In this document: positions 30,816 through 38,960 of the stretch, piece after piece
Numbering within the stretch: position 1 is the stretch's first letter
Layout of the letters: each line of letters starts with the position of its first letter
Source of the DNA: Neisseria meningitidis
GTDB lineage: Bacteria; Pseudomonadota; Gammaproteobacteria; Burkholderiales; Neisseriaceae
DNA: 64,000 nucleotides
Assembly (NCBI RefSeq): GCF_900638555.1
Contig: NZ_LR134525.1
Span: 434,001 to 498,000 of the forward strand
Reading direction: 5' to 3'
Position numbers and translations under genes: made by a program
The notes under the pieces: model-generated
What the model saw: only the letters and a program-made list of their open reading frames with translations
Databases searched by the model: none
What the model was told of the DNA's origin: nothing

Positions 30816-30968
30816 GCGGGGGAGGGCAGAACGGCTCATCGGGCTTAAATATGGTGTGATGACGGCTGTGGAAATTCATACAACGGCAATCCTTTTAAGG
30901 CATCGGTCTTAATGTCTTTCTGATTCATATGCTTGTCGTTTTGTCGCCCATTTTTCCAAAATTAAGGA

Positions 30969-30996
30969 TTGACACATTTTTTCCGGACGCTATAAT
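30969..30996 (+). promoter_or_regulatory. Consensus sigma-70 promoter of tRNA-Asn
   Basis: TTGACA (30969-30974), 16 bp, TATAAT (30991-30996). Both boxes are perfect. Transcription would start about 7 bp later, just before the tRNA. Confidence 0.9.
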
Positions 30997-31005
30997 ACGC
31001 CCCAT

Positions 31006-31081
31006 TCCCCGATAGCTCAGTCGGTAGAGCGACGGACTGTTAATCCGCAGGTCCCTGGTTCGAGCCCAGGTCGGGGAGCCA
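31006..31081 (+). tRNA. tRNA-Asn (anticodon GTT)
   Basis: 76 nt from TCCCCGA to TCGGGGA-G-CCA. The acceptor arms pair 7 of 7. D-loop GCTCAGTCGGTAGAGC, anticodon loop CTGTTAA with GTT at 31039-31041, and T-loop GGTTCGAGCC are all present. CCA is encoded. Confidence 0.97.
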
Positions 31082-31090
31082 GAATTTTGA

Positions 31091-31118
31091 AGCCCGAACT
31101 TGAATGTTCGGGCTTTTT
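31091..31118 (+). terminator. Terminator of tRNA-Asn
   Basis: AGCCCGAAC and GTTCGGGCT with a short loop, followed by TTTTT, 10 bp after the tRNA. Confidence 0.9.
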
Positions 31119-31211
31119 CATATTTGCACGTACGGCGTTCGGAATGAGACAAGATAGGTTTTCCAACGGTTTCGCGGTAAAATTCCGCCTGTCTGATTTC
31201 GGTTTCTTGTT

Positions 31212-32222
31212 ATGTCCATCAAAATCCTGATTATTTCCCCCAGTTGGATAGGCGACTGCGTGATGACCCAGCCCTTGTTCCGCCGTTTGAAGGAACTTCA
31301 CCCCGGTTGCACGATTGATGTGTTCGCACCGAAGTGGTCGATGGCGGTGTTTGAGCGTATGCCGGAAGTGAATGAGATTCTTGAAAATCCGTTCGGACAC
31401 GGTGCGTTGGAGTTGAAACGCCGTTGGCGGATCGGTAGGGATTTGGGGCGGCGCGGATACGATCAGGTTATCGTGTTGCCCGGTTCTTTGAAATCGGCAA
31501 TCATCGCGCTGGCGACAGGTATCGGTAAAAGGACGGGTTATGTCGGTGAAAGCCGTTATTTTCTGTTGAACGATATACGCAGGCTGGATAAGGAACGTCT
31601 GCCTTTGATGGTGGACAGATATACGGCTCTCGCGCATCCGAGCCAGGAGGATTTTGACGGGCATTCGGGATTCCCCGAGTTTTCCATTGATGAACGGCGG
31701 CGGGAAATTTCTGTCGAAACCTTTGGCTTGGATATTGGAAAGCCTGTTCTGGCTTTTTGTCCGGGTGCGGAATTCGGGCCGGCAAAGCGTTGGCCGACAA
31801 GGTATTTTGCCGAGTTGGGCAAACATTATTCGGCGGCGGGTTGGCAGGTTTGGCTGTTCGGTTCGCAAAAAGATGATGAAATTGCCGAGGAAATCAACTG
31901 CCTTTCAGACGGTATGTGTGTCAATTTGTGCGGCAAAACCGATTTGTCGCAGGCAATGGATTTGCTGTCGTTGGCGGACACGGTCGTGTGCAACGACAGC
32001 GGGCTGATGCACTTGGCGGCGGCATTGGGCAGGAAGGTGGTGGCGGTTTACGGTTCTTCCAGCCCGACGCATACGCCGCCTTTGAGCGACAGGGCGAAAA
32101 TCGTCAGCCTGCACTTGGAATGTTCGCCCTGTTTTAAGCGGGAATGTCCGCTGGGGCATACCGACTGCCTCAACAGGCTGTATCCCGAGAAGATTGTGCA
32201 GGCGGTTGAAGAGGCGGTATGA
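31212..32222 (+). CDS. waaF: ADP-heptose:LPS heptosyltransferase II
   Basis: Glycosyltransferase (family 9) that adds the second heptose to the lipooligosaccharide inner core at the cytoplasmic face of the inner membrane. The 336 residues match WaaF. Typical blocks are ILIISPSWIGDCVMTQPLFR at the N-terminus, VLPGSLKSAIIA near 90, FCPGAEFGPAKRWP near 185, and VCNDSGLMHLAAALGRKVVA near 260 (nucleotide-sugar site), then SSSPTHTPP. ATG 31212 follows TTCTTGTT with no clear Shine-Dalgarno. smpB follows after 54 bp that include a variant DUS (ATGCCGTCTGAC). Confidence 0.96.
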   Translation: MSIKILIISPSWIGDCVMTQPLFRRLKELHPGCTIDVFAPKWSMAVFERMPEVNEILENPFGHGALELKRRWRIGRDLGRRGYDQVIVLPGSLKSAIIALATGIGKRTGYVGESRYFLLNDIRRLDKERLPLMVDRYTALAHPSQEDFDGHSGFPEFSIDERRREISVETFGLDIGKPVLAFCPGAEFGPAKRWPTRYFAELGKHYSAAGWQVWLFGSQKDDEIAEEINCLSDGMCVNLCGKTDLSQAMDLLSLADTVVCNDSGLMHLAAALGRKVVAVYGSSSPTHTPPLSDRAKIVSLHLECSPCFKRECPLGHTDCLNRLYPEKIVQAVEEAV

Positions 32223-32276
32223 TGGGTTCTGTTTTCGGGTTTATGCCGTCTGACGGCGGATATTGATAGGATGTTT

Positions 32277-32723
32277 ATGGCTATTGCGAACAATAAAAAA
32301 GCATTTCACGATTTTTTCATTGAAGACCGGATTGAAGCCGGTTTGGTCTTGGAAGGCTGGGAAGTCAAAGCAATCCGCGCCGCGCGCGTACAGCTTAAAG
32401 AGAGTTATATCTATTGGAAAAAAGACGCGTTTTATCTGGTCGGCTGCCATATTACGGCTTTGCCCACAGCCTCGACACACATTAAACCAGATGCCGTACG
32501 TCCGCGCAAGCTCTTGTTGAACCAGTCGGAAATCAACAAATTAATCGGCAAAACCGAACGTGCCGGCTACACCATCGTGCCGCTGGATTTGCATTTTTCG
32601 CGCGGAAAAATCAAGATGGAAATCGGTTTGGCAAAAGGTAAGAAACAGCACGACAAACGTCAGAGTATGAAAGAGGCGGATTGGAAACGCGAGAAACAGC
32701 GGTTGATTAAGCATACGCGCTGA
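32277..32723 (+). CDS. smpB: SsrA-binding protein SmpB
   Basis: Binds tmRNA and brings it to stalled ribosomes in trans-translation. ATG 32277 ([20 protein letters not shown]) gives 148 residues, the usual neisserial length; ATG 32271 would add two, and GATAGG fits the spacing to 32277 better. Conserved blocks are [20 protein letters not shown], then ESYIYWK, and the basic tail [20 protein letters not shown] that follows the mRNA path. Foreign, AT-rich DNA begins about 50 bp downstream. Confidence 0.96.
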   Translation: MAIANNKKAFHDFFIEDRIEAGLVLEGWEVKAIRAARVQLKESYIYWKKDAFYLVGCHITALPTASTHIKPDAVRPRKLLLNQSEINKLIGKTERAGYTIVPLDLHFSRGKIKMEIGLAKGKKQHDKRQSMKEADWKREKQRLIKHTR

Positions 32724-32773
32724 TTGTGGAAACAGTGCTTCAGACGGTATGGGCAAGGCTGCCGCCTGATGTG

Positions 32774-32896
32774 TAAACGTTCTACACCTAAACCAGCATC
32801 CGCTTTAATCAGTACGGCATGATGCCCCAAACCTTCGTCAAAGGTTTGAGCAATTTGATGATAAATTGGCATTAGCCAAGGGTAAAGTGCGGTCAT
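32774..32896 (-). pseudogene. 5' fragment of a Haemophilus-type holB (DNA polymerase III delta')
   Basis: Minus-strand ATG 32896 starts MTALYPWLMPIYHQIAQTFD and continues EGLGHHAVLIKADAGLGVER. This has the shape of a gammaproteobacterial HolB N-terminus (compare E. coli WYPWLRP ... GHHALLIQALPGMG). After about 41 codons it runs into neisserial sequence and the frame becomes meaningless. Codons 2-4 (ACC GCA CTT) are the Haemophilus uptake core, so the fragment came with its USS. It is a passenger of the autB transfer. The call rests on recalled similarity. Confidence 0.72.
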
Positions 32897-32913
32897 TTTT
32901 CCTGAAATTTTTG
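32884..32913. repeat. Haemophilus-type uptake signal sequence (USS)
   Basis: AAAGTGCGGTCATTTTTCCT followed by GAAATTTTTG: perfect 9-bp core AAGTGCGGT (32885-32893) and the two downstream AT-rich blocks of the extended Haemophilus USS. Neisseria uses a different uptake sequence, so this marks DNA of Pasteurellaceae origin. Confidence 0.88.
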
Positions 32914-33045
32914 TAAATAACGAGGGCAATTATACACATTTTCAAACTGGCTTGACAAAATAGCAAAAAGCAAACGTTTACTTTTAATAAATAAGAAATA
33001 AATAGAGAAAAATGTGAGCTAAATGACATTTTTTGTTCAATTCTA

Positions 33046-33086
33046 TGCTAAAATCCACGCCCCATTTATCTTTACTTGACAAAGGA
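33046..33086 (+). promoter_or_regulatory. Promoter (extended -10) and ribosome site of autB
   Basis: TGCTAAAAT (33046-33054) is an extended -10 with TAAAAT, about 40 bp before the start codon. AAAGGA at 33081-33086 is 9 bases before ATG 33096. The -35 is unclear (ATGACA at 33023 with wide spacing). A second TTGACA at 32952 has no good partner. Confidence 0.5.
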
Positions 33087-33095
33087 AAATTTATT

Positions 33096-35112
33096 ATGAA
33101 ACTCGAAGCAAGCAAGCAAGCAGAAGTTTAAAAAATCATTTATTATAAGTCTATTTTTTTCTATTCTTTATACCTCTCCTCTTTTGGCTGTTGATTATGT
33201 TTACGACAAAACCAAGCTCACTGATGATGAAATTACCCGCTTAAAAAAACTCCGCGATAGAAATAGTGAATATTGGAAAGAAGAAACTTATCACATAAAA
33301 AGTAACAACCGAGTTTATCCAAACATTCCCGCATTATTCCCTAAACATCCTTTCGATCCATTCGAAAACATCAATAATTCAAAAAGGATTTCTTTTTATG
33401 ACAAAGAATACACTGAAGATTACCTTGTTGGTTTTGCTCAAGGTTTAGGCGTTGCAAAAAGAAATGGGGAAACAGAAAAACCAATACGGCAATATTTTAA
33501 GGAATGTTTAAACACTGGGAAATATAGTGATGATACTTGCAAATCTCAACAATCTATTCCTACAGTAAGAAGTGATATTTTCGCCCTAAATACGAAAATA
33601 AAAAATAGCCATATCAACAGCGAAATTTTATCTGTAGGTAATTATATCGAATGGCTTCGCCCAACACTTAATCAGCTTTCTAGTTCGCAAGAGCATCTCT
33701 ATTCTGATGTAGATCCATTCCACTATATTGAGGTTACAGACAACTCGCACGTTATCGGGCAAACGATTAGTTTGGATGAATTCCGCTTAGAAAATTCTCT
33801 CTGGGAGCCCCGTTGGGATTCTGATGTTGGGGAATTAAAAACAACGAATGCAGACATCCGTTTTAATACTAAAAGTGAAAGTTTACTCGTAAAAGAAGAT
33901 TATGCTGGCGGAGCTCGTTTTCGTTTTGCTTACGGTCTAAAAGATAAAGTCCCTGAAACACCAGTTTTAACTTTTGAAAAAAATATAACTGGCACTTCCG
34001 ACATCATCTTCGAAAATCCAATAGACGATTTAAAAAGTCTCGACGGGCATCAAATTATCAAAGTAAATGGCACAGCAGATAAACACGCATTCCGTCTTTC
34101 TGGCAAACACCAAAAGGGAATTTATACGCTTTCTTTACAACAACGCCCAGAAGGCTTTTTTACCAAAGTGCAAGAACGCGATGATATTTCGATTTATGCA
34201 CAACAGGCTCAAGCTGCCAATACCTTATTCGCCTTGCGTTTGAACGACAAAAACAGCGATATTTTCGACCGCACTTTACCACGCAAAGGCTTGTGGTTGC
34301 GTGTGATTGACGGACATTCCAACCAATGGGTGCAAGGCAAAACAGCACCTGTAGAAAGCAATCGTAAAGGTGTGCAACTCGGCGGCGAAGTATTCACATG
34401 GCAAAACGAAAGTAATCAACTTTCCGTTGGCTTAATGAGCGGACAAGCAGAACAACGCAGCACTTTCCGCAATCCAGATACAGACAATCTTACAACGGGA
34501 AATGTGAAAGGCTTTGGGGCGGGCATTTATGCCACTTGGCATCAGCTTCAGGACAAACAGACAGGTGCGTATGCGGATAGCTGGGTACAATATCAACGCT
34601 TCCGCCACCGCATTAACACTGAAGATGCTACAGAACGTTTTACTTCAAAAGGTATTACCGCCTCAATTGAAGCGGGTTACAATGCTTTATTGGCGGAACA
34701 CTTCACTAAAAAGGGCAACCGTGTTCGTTTTTACCTGCAACCACAGGCGCAATTGACTTATTTGGGGGTAAACGGAAAATTCAGCGATAGCGAAAATGCC
34801 CACGTGAATTTACTTGGCTCCCGCCAATTACAAAGCCGAGTGGGCGTTCAAGCTAAAGCGCAATTTTCACTCTATAAAAATATCGCTATTGAACCTTTCG
34901 CCGCTGTGAACGCGCTTTACCACAACAAACCTTTCGGTGTGGAAATGGACGGAGAGCGTCGAATGATAAACAATAAGACGGCAATTGAAAGCCAATTAGG
35001 TGTAGCAGTGAAAATCAAATCTCACTTAACCTTACAAGCCACATTCAACCGCCAAACAGGCAAACATCATCAAGCTAAACAAGGTGCGTTGAATTTGCAG
35101 TGGACGTTTTAA
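33096..35112 (+). pseudogene. autB: AutB/Lav-type autotransporter, phase-variable and OFF in this sequence
   Basis: ATG 33096 begins MKLEASKQAEV and stops at a TAA right after the AAGC repeat. The long frame (from about 33124 to TAA 35112) is one frame away; with two more or one fewer repeat unit, ATG would join the signal peptide KKSFIISLFFSILYTSPLLA and a 640-residue autotransporter. The passenger (DYVYDKTKLTDDEITRLKKL onward) is AT-rich. From about 34250 a 12-strand-type beta-domain follows (GLWLRVIDGHSNQWVQGK, GVQLGGEVFTW, LQAQLTYLGVN-like repeats) ending in LNLQWTF with terminal Phe. The family inserts in the outer membrane and presents or releases the passenger; AutB is linked to biofilm formation and is usually OFF. 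Coding is otherwise intact, so it is a switched-off gene, not a dead one. Confidence 0.88.
33106..33121 (+). repeat. (AAGC)4 tetranucleotide repeat in the autB leader
   Basis: Four AAGC units (also readable as GCAA) lie four codons after ATG 33096. Slippage changes the frame by one base per unit. The present number puts the downstream frame out of phase. Four units is short, so switching is probably rare in this isolate. Confidence 0.92.
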
Positions 35113-35130
35113 GTTAAGTTGTAACAAAAT

Positions 35131-35164
35131 AAAATCGGCAGGGAAATTTACTGCCGATTTTTTT
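35131..35164 (+). terminator. Rho-independent terminator of autB
   Basis: AAAATCGGCAG (35131-35141) and CTGCCGATTTT (35151-35161), then T residues. It contains no DUS, unlike the neighbouring native terminators. Confidence 0.92.
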
Positions 35165-35170
35165 ATTTTA

Positions 35171-35219
35171 AAAATGCGGTCATTTTTCGTGTCATTTCCA
35201 CCAATTTTTTACCGCACTC
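35171..35219. repeat. Inverted pair of near-perfect Haemophilus USS cores
   Basis: AAAATGCGGTCATTTTTCGT (core AAATGCGGT, one mismatch) and, on the other strand, GAGTGCGGTAAAAAATTGG (core with one mismatch, 35211-35219). They mark the right edge of the Haemophilus-like block. The first copy and its flank match the left USS (32884-32904) at 19 of 21 positions. Confidence 0.75.
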
Positions 35220-35292
35220 ACGAGCTCGCGCTAAACCGACAATCGGATCTATTGTCCCTTTCTTTGTTGTGTATGCAAATCAGAAATGCCGG

Positions 35293-36660
35293 TTACGGAA
35301 GCAGTTTGCCCGGATTCATAATGTTATATGGATCAAGGTGTTGTTTGATGCTTTTCATCAGGGCGATTTCGGCAGGCGTGCGTACTTTGTCCAGCCACTG
35401 TTTTTTGATGATACCTATGCCGTGTTCGGCGGCAATCGTGCCGTTGCAGGCAAGAACGTTGCGATAAACTGCGTCGTTGATGTCGTTTTCGTAACGATAG
35501 ACTTCATTGCTGAGGATTTCGGGCAGGAAAGTATTGTAGTGCAGGCTGCCGTCGCCAAGATGTCCGAAGCAGACGATTTGTATGCCTTTAAAATTCTGTT
35601 CCAAATCTTTGGCGCACCGGCGGACAAAGTCGGCAACGCGTCCGATAGGAATGGCAATATCGTGTTTGATGCTGGTGCCCAGTTTGCGTTGCGATGCGGA
35701 GATGTTTTCGCGCAATGCCCACATATGGATACGTTCTTGTTCGCTTTGTGCCAATACGCTGTCGGTAAATCCTTTTTTATAAAGAAATTCGACAAGCCGA
35801 TCATCAAGATTGCTGTCGGGTAATGAGTCGGTCAACTCAAGTAAAATATGCCATTCTGAATGTGTCGGCAGGGGGAATTTGCTGAATTCGGAAGACAACT
35901 CGGCGGCAAAACGGCCGATCAGCTCAAAACTGCATAGGCGTTCGGCAAAGTGAGCTTGGGTTTCGGTCAGCAGGCGGACGGCGGATTCGATGTCGGGTAT
36001 GCCGACCCATGCCGTTGCCTTGTCCGAGGGACGGGCAAAAAGCTTGAGCGTGGCGGCAGTGATGATGCCCAGTGTGCCTTCGCTGCCGATAAACAGATGG
36101 CGCAGGTCGTAGCCGGTGGTGTTTTTATGCAGGGGATGGAGATGGGAAACCAGCTCGCCGTTGGGGAGGACGACTTCCAAACCGATAACCAGGTCGCGCA
36201 TCGTGCCGTAACGCAATACGTTCAAACCTCCGGCATTGCAGGCGATGTTGCCGCCGATTTGGCACGAGCCTTCGCTGGCGAGACTGAGTGGAAACAGCCT
36301 GTTTGAGGCTTCGGCTGCCTGTTGGACGGTTTGGAGTACGGAACCTGCTTCGACGGTTATGCAGTTGTCTGACAAATTGATGCTGCGGATGCGGTTGAGT
36401 TTGGAAAGGTTCAGCAATACGCCGTTTTCCGATACTGCCGCGCCGCACAAACCGGTATTGCCGCCTTGCGGCGTAACCGGAATGCGGTGTTCGTAACAAA
36501 AACGCATAATGGTTTGCACGCTTTCAACGCTGCGCGGCTGCAAAATGATGTCTGGTGCAGACGTAAAGCGGTTGCGCTGGTCTTTTAAAAGTGTCGGAGA
36601 AAGTTCGGCAATTTCATCTGCCGGCAGGAGTCGGGAAAATTCGGTATGAAGGTCAGGCAT
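35293..36660 (-). CDS. FAD-linked oxidase of the GlcD / D-lactate dehydrogenase family
   Basis: 455-residue flavoprotein. The N-terminal half is a PCMH-type FAD domain: VTPQGGNTGLCGAAV near 60-75 (pyrophosphate loop), LASEGSCQIGGNIACNAGG near 130-150, GLEVVLPNGELV and FIGSEGTLGIITAATLKLF. The C-terminal half ends with CFGHLGDGSLHYN (metal/substrate site), AEHGIGIIKKQWL and the last block LDPYNIMNPGKLLP. Members oxidise D-2-hydroxy acids such as D-lactate, glycolate or D-2-hydroxyglutarate; the substrate cannot be read from sequence. It is soluble or peripheral to the inner membrane. It ends 74 bp from the foreign block, so the transfer did not damage it. Confidence 0.92.
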   Translation of the reverse strand: MPDLHTEFSRLLPADEIAELSPTLLKDQRNRFTSAPDIILQPRSVESVQTIMRFCYEHRIPVTPQGGNTGLCGAAVSENGVLLNLSKLNRIRSINLSDNCITVEAGSVLQTVQQAAEASNRLFPLSLASEGSCQIGGNIACNAGGLNVLRYGTMRDLVIGLEVVLPNGELVSHLHPLHKNTTGYDLRHLFIGSEGTLGIITAATLKLFARPSDKATAWVGIPDIESAVRLLTETQAHFAERLCSFELIGRFAAELSSEFSKFPLPTHSEWHILLELTDSLPDSNLDDRLVEFLYKKGFTDSVLAQSEQERIHMWALRENISASQRKLGTSIKHDIAIPIGRVADFVRRCAKDLEQNFKGIQIVCFGHLGDGSLHYNTFLPEILSNEVYRYENDINDAVYRNVLACNGTIAAEHGIGIIKKQWLDKVRTPAEIALMKSIKQHLDPYNIMNPGKLLP

Positions 36661-36718
36661 GTTTGTCGGAAGGGTAGGGAGAAGATTGAGGAAGGGAATC
36701 TGATGCCGTCTGAAAAAT

Positions 36719-36757
36719 CAAAAAAGCAGGATACTGAACGTATCCTGCTTTTTTGCA
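36719..36757 (-). terminator. Rho-independent terminator of lip
   Basis: AAAAAAGCAGGATA and TATCCTGCTTTTTT form a perfect stem, 13 bp past the lip stop on the minus strand. It is bidirectional in form. A single DUS (ATGCCGTCTGAA) lies at 36702-36713. Confidence 0.9.
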
Positions 36758-36769
36758 AGCGGAAAATGC

Positions 36770-37036
36770 TTATTTTGCAGCTTCGGCAGCAGGAGCTTCA
36801 GCGGCAGGTGCTTCGGTAGCGGCAGCTTCAGCAGCGGGAGCTTCGGCGGCAGGTGCTTCAGTAGCAGGAGCTTCGGCGGCAGGTGCTTCAGCAGCGGGAG
36901 CTTCGGCGGCAGGTGCTTCAGTAGCGGGAGCTTCGGCGGCAGGTGCTTCAGCAGCGGGAGCTTCAGCGGCTTTTTCACCGCCGCAGGCTGCCAAAACCAA
37001 AGACAACAAAGCAGCGGCAAACAGGGATTTTTTCAT
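36770..37036 (-). CDS. lip: H.8 outer-membrane lipoprotein Lip
   Basis: Small surface lipoprotein of 88 residues. ATG 37036 follows AAAGGTTACTAAA. The signal peptide ends in LVLAAC with lipidated Cys18, then GGEK and 13 pentapeptides of the type AAEAP (variants ATEAP and AAEAA). The H.8 antigen is specific to pathogenic Neisseria; Lip has been linked to adhesion and innate immune stimulation. The DNA repeats have a 15-bp unit, so recombination can change copy number without changing the frame. Seven in-frame codons upstream are not supported. The 472 bp upstream hold no gene. Confidence 0.96.
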   Translation of the reverse strand: MKKSLFAAALLSLVLAACGGEKAAEAPAAEAPAAEAPATEAPAAEAPAAEAPAAEAPATEAPAAEAPAAEAAATEAPAAEAPAAEAAK

Positions 37037-37057
37037 TTTAGTAACCTTTAGAACCAA

Positions 37058-37508
37058 TTTAAATTATTGAAACAAATAGGTCTTTATCGACCATACTACA
37101 AACCGGGTTGGAAATTCATCGCTGAATTTGCGTAATTATGCACTATGGAATAAGGGATTGCAATGTCGTACAGATGGGAAAAAGGTTTGAATGAAAAGTT
37201 TTCTGGCGGGCGGATTGATAAATCCTGTAAAACGGTTTTGCTGTTAAAAATTCGATAGGGATAAATATTATAGAGATTAATATAATTTCAGTATCTTGTA
37301 TGATTTATTAAGGCGGATTGGGAAAGTCGGCAGACAGGTCGGAATGGTTTTAAGAATGTTGTAAAAAAGTTACACCGCAATAAAATAACAAAGATTTACA
37401 TTGAAATATGTGCTGTACAGTTTATGAACAGGTTAACGGTAATCGGCCGGCGCGGCGGTTGTGTTAGAATGCGCCTGTAATTAATCTGCTGTTCCTGAAA
37501 GGACAAAT
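37058..37508. other. Long AT-rich intergenic region between lip and slyD
   Basis: About 450 bp without a credible gene, DUS, CREE or dRS3. It must contain the divergent promoters of lip and slyD. A possible extended -10 for slyD is TGTGTTAGAAT (37458-37468), with no clear -35. Confidence 0.5.
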
Positions 37509-37991
37509 ATGGCTATCGTGAAGAATTCCGTGGTTTCGCTGCATTATGAGATGTATGATGCCAACAATCAGCTTTTGGACAAAACCGAAGAACCGATTGC
37601 GTATCTGCACGGCGGTTACGACGGCATTTTCCCTTTGGTGGAAGAGGCGTTGCACGGTAAGGATGCCGGCGATACGGTCGATGTGGCGCTTTCGCCCGAC
37701 GATGCGTTCGGCGAGCAGGATCCGGAGTTGGTCCGTATTGAAGATGCGGGCGTGTTCCCTGTTGAAGTCGAAGTCGGCATGATGTTTGAAGCCGACGATC
37801 CTGAAACCGGCGATGTTGTCGTCTATCGTGTAACCGATGTTGCCGACGGTAAGGCGGTGGTGGACGGCAACCATCCTTTGGCAGGCATGAAAATCCGCTT
37901 TAAGGCTACGGTTGAAAGTGTGCGCGATGCATCCGATGAGGAAATCGCACACGGTCATGTCCACGGTCCGCACGGTCATCACCACCACTGA
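37509..37991 (+). CDS. slyD: FKBP-type peptidyl-prolyl isomerase, SlyD-like
   Basis: Cytoplasmic chaperone and prolyl isomerase, 160 residues. The FKBP half is visible as SVVSLHYEMYDANNQLLDKT, PIAYLHGGYDGIFPLVEEAL and HGKDAGDTVDVALSPDDAFG. The insert-in-flap chaperone domain follows (FPVEVEVGMMFEADDPETGD), and VVDGNHPLAGMKIRFKATV returns to the FKBP fold. The C-terminus is rich in His (GHVHGPHGHHHH), shorter than in E. coli SlyD, and could bind nickel or other metals. GAAAGGACAAAT precedes ATG 37509. Confidence 0.95.
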   Translation: MAIVKNSVVSLHYEMYDANNQLLDKTEEPIAYLHGGYDGIFPLVEEALHGKDAGDTVDVALSPDDAFGEQDPELVRIEDAGVFPVEVEVGMMFEADDPETGDVVVYRVTDVADGKAVVDGNHPLAGMKIRFKATVESVRDASDEEIAHGHVHGPHGHHHH

Positions 37992-38015
37992 TTGCCGGCA
38001 GCTTGGAGGTATCTG

Positions 38016-38056
38016 ATGCCGTCTGAAAAGGGTTTGTTCCATTTCAGACGGCATTT
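38016..38056 (+). terminator. DUS-pair terminator after slyD
   Basis: ATGCCGTCTGAAA and TTTCAGACGGCAT with a 15-base loop, then TTTTG, 24 bp after the stop. Confidence 0.85.
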
Positions 38057-38077
38057 TGTTTGATGGATGGAGAAGGT

Positions 38078-38890
38078 ATGTCGGTTGGGCATTATGAAAA
38101 TTTTCCCGTCGGTTCGCTGATTTTGCCGCGCAGGTTGAGGAAGCCGGTTCATGCGGTGTATGCGTTTGCACGGACGGCGGACGATATGGCGGACGAGGGC
38201 AGTATGCCGTCTGAAGCCAGGTTGGCGGGGTTGGATGCTTTGCGGCGCGAGTTGGACGTGTTGGCATCGGGCGGCCGGTCGGCGCATCCTTTGATTGCAC
38301 GATTGGATGCCGAGGCGGTTGTGCCGTTCGGTTTGGATTTGCAGCCGTTTTATGATTTGCTTTCGGCGTTTTCGCAGGACGTGGTTAAAACGCGGTACGC
38401 GCATTTCGGCGAACTGGCCGATTACTGCCGGCGTTCCGCCAACCCTGTCGGACGCATTATGCTGGCTTTGTACGGGAAAACGGATGCGGTGTGCGTGGCG
38501 CAAAGCGACGGCATCTGTACGGCTTTGCAACTGGTGAATTTTTGGCAGGATGTGGCTGTGGATTGGCAAAAGGGCAGGGTTTATATTCCGCAGGACGATT
38601 TGTTGAAATTCGGTGTTTCCGAAGGACAGATTGCGGAGGGTAGGGCGGATGCGGCGTTTCAGCGGCTGATGGCGTATGAGTGCCGGCGCGCATTTCGTAT
38701 GCTGAAGGCGGGTTCGCCTTTGGCGCGCGAATTGAAAGGGCGTATCGGTTTGGAACTCCGTATGATTGTGTTGGGGGCGCAGTTGATTTTGCAGAAACTG
38801 GACGCGTGCCGATACGATGTGTTTGCACAACGCCCCGTTTTGGATAAGAAGGATTGGTTGATTATGCTGAAACGCGCGTTGTGGAAATGA
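38078..38890 (+). CDS. hpnC: Squalene/phytoene synthase family protein (HpnC-like)
   Basis: 270-residue trans-prenyltransferase of the squalene/phytoene synthase family. The first aspartate-rich motif is TADDMADEG near 41-49 and the second is NFWQDVAVDWQKGRVYIP near 157-174. In hopanoid producers HpnC converts presqualene diphosphate toward squalene. No other hopanoid gene is seen nearby, so the product here is unknown. GGAGAAGG precedes ATG 38078; in-frame codons upstream are less likely. A DUS is read in frame (codons for MPSEA) directly after the first motif, which suggests the uptake sequence settled in a tolerant loop. Confidence 0.85.
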   Translation: MSVGHYENFPVGSLILPRRLRKPVHAVYAFARTADDMADEGSMPSEARLAGLDALRRELDVLASGGRSAHPLIARLDAEAVVPFGLDLQPFYDLLSAFSQDVVKTRYAHFGELADYCRRSANPVGRIMLALYGKTDAVCVAQSDGICTALQLVNFWQDVAVDWQKGRVYIPQDDLLKFGVSEGQIAEGRADAAFQRLMAYECRRAFRMLKAGSPLARELKGRIGLELRMIVLGAQLILQKLDACRYDVFAQRPVLDKKDWLIMLKRALWK

Positions 38891-38902
38891 TGGGGGAAAT
38901 GC

Positions 38903-38944
38903 ATGCCGTCTGAAAGGGGTTGTTCCGCTTCAGACGGCATTTTG
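38903..38944. terminator. DUS-pair terminator between convergent genes
   Basis: ATGCCGTCTGAAA and TTCAGACGGCATTTT with a 14-base loop. It lies between hpnC (plus) and the DUF1841 gene (minus), so it can end transcription from both sides. Confidence 0.85.
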
Positions 38945-38960
38945 CAGGCGGTTGGTATGG

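Noticed and set aside
36753..37070. Plus-strand frame of Ala/Gly/Ser repeats opposite lip
   Set aside because: It is the antisense reading of the H.8 pentapeptide repeats; lip has signal peptide, lipobox and ribosome site.
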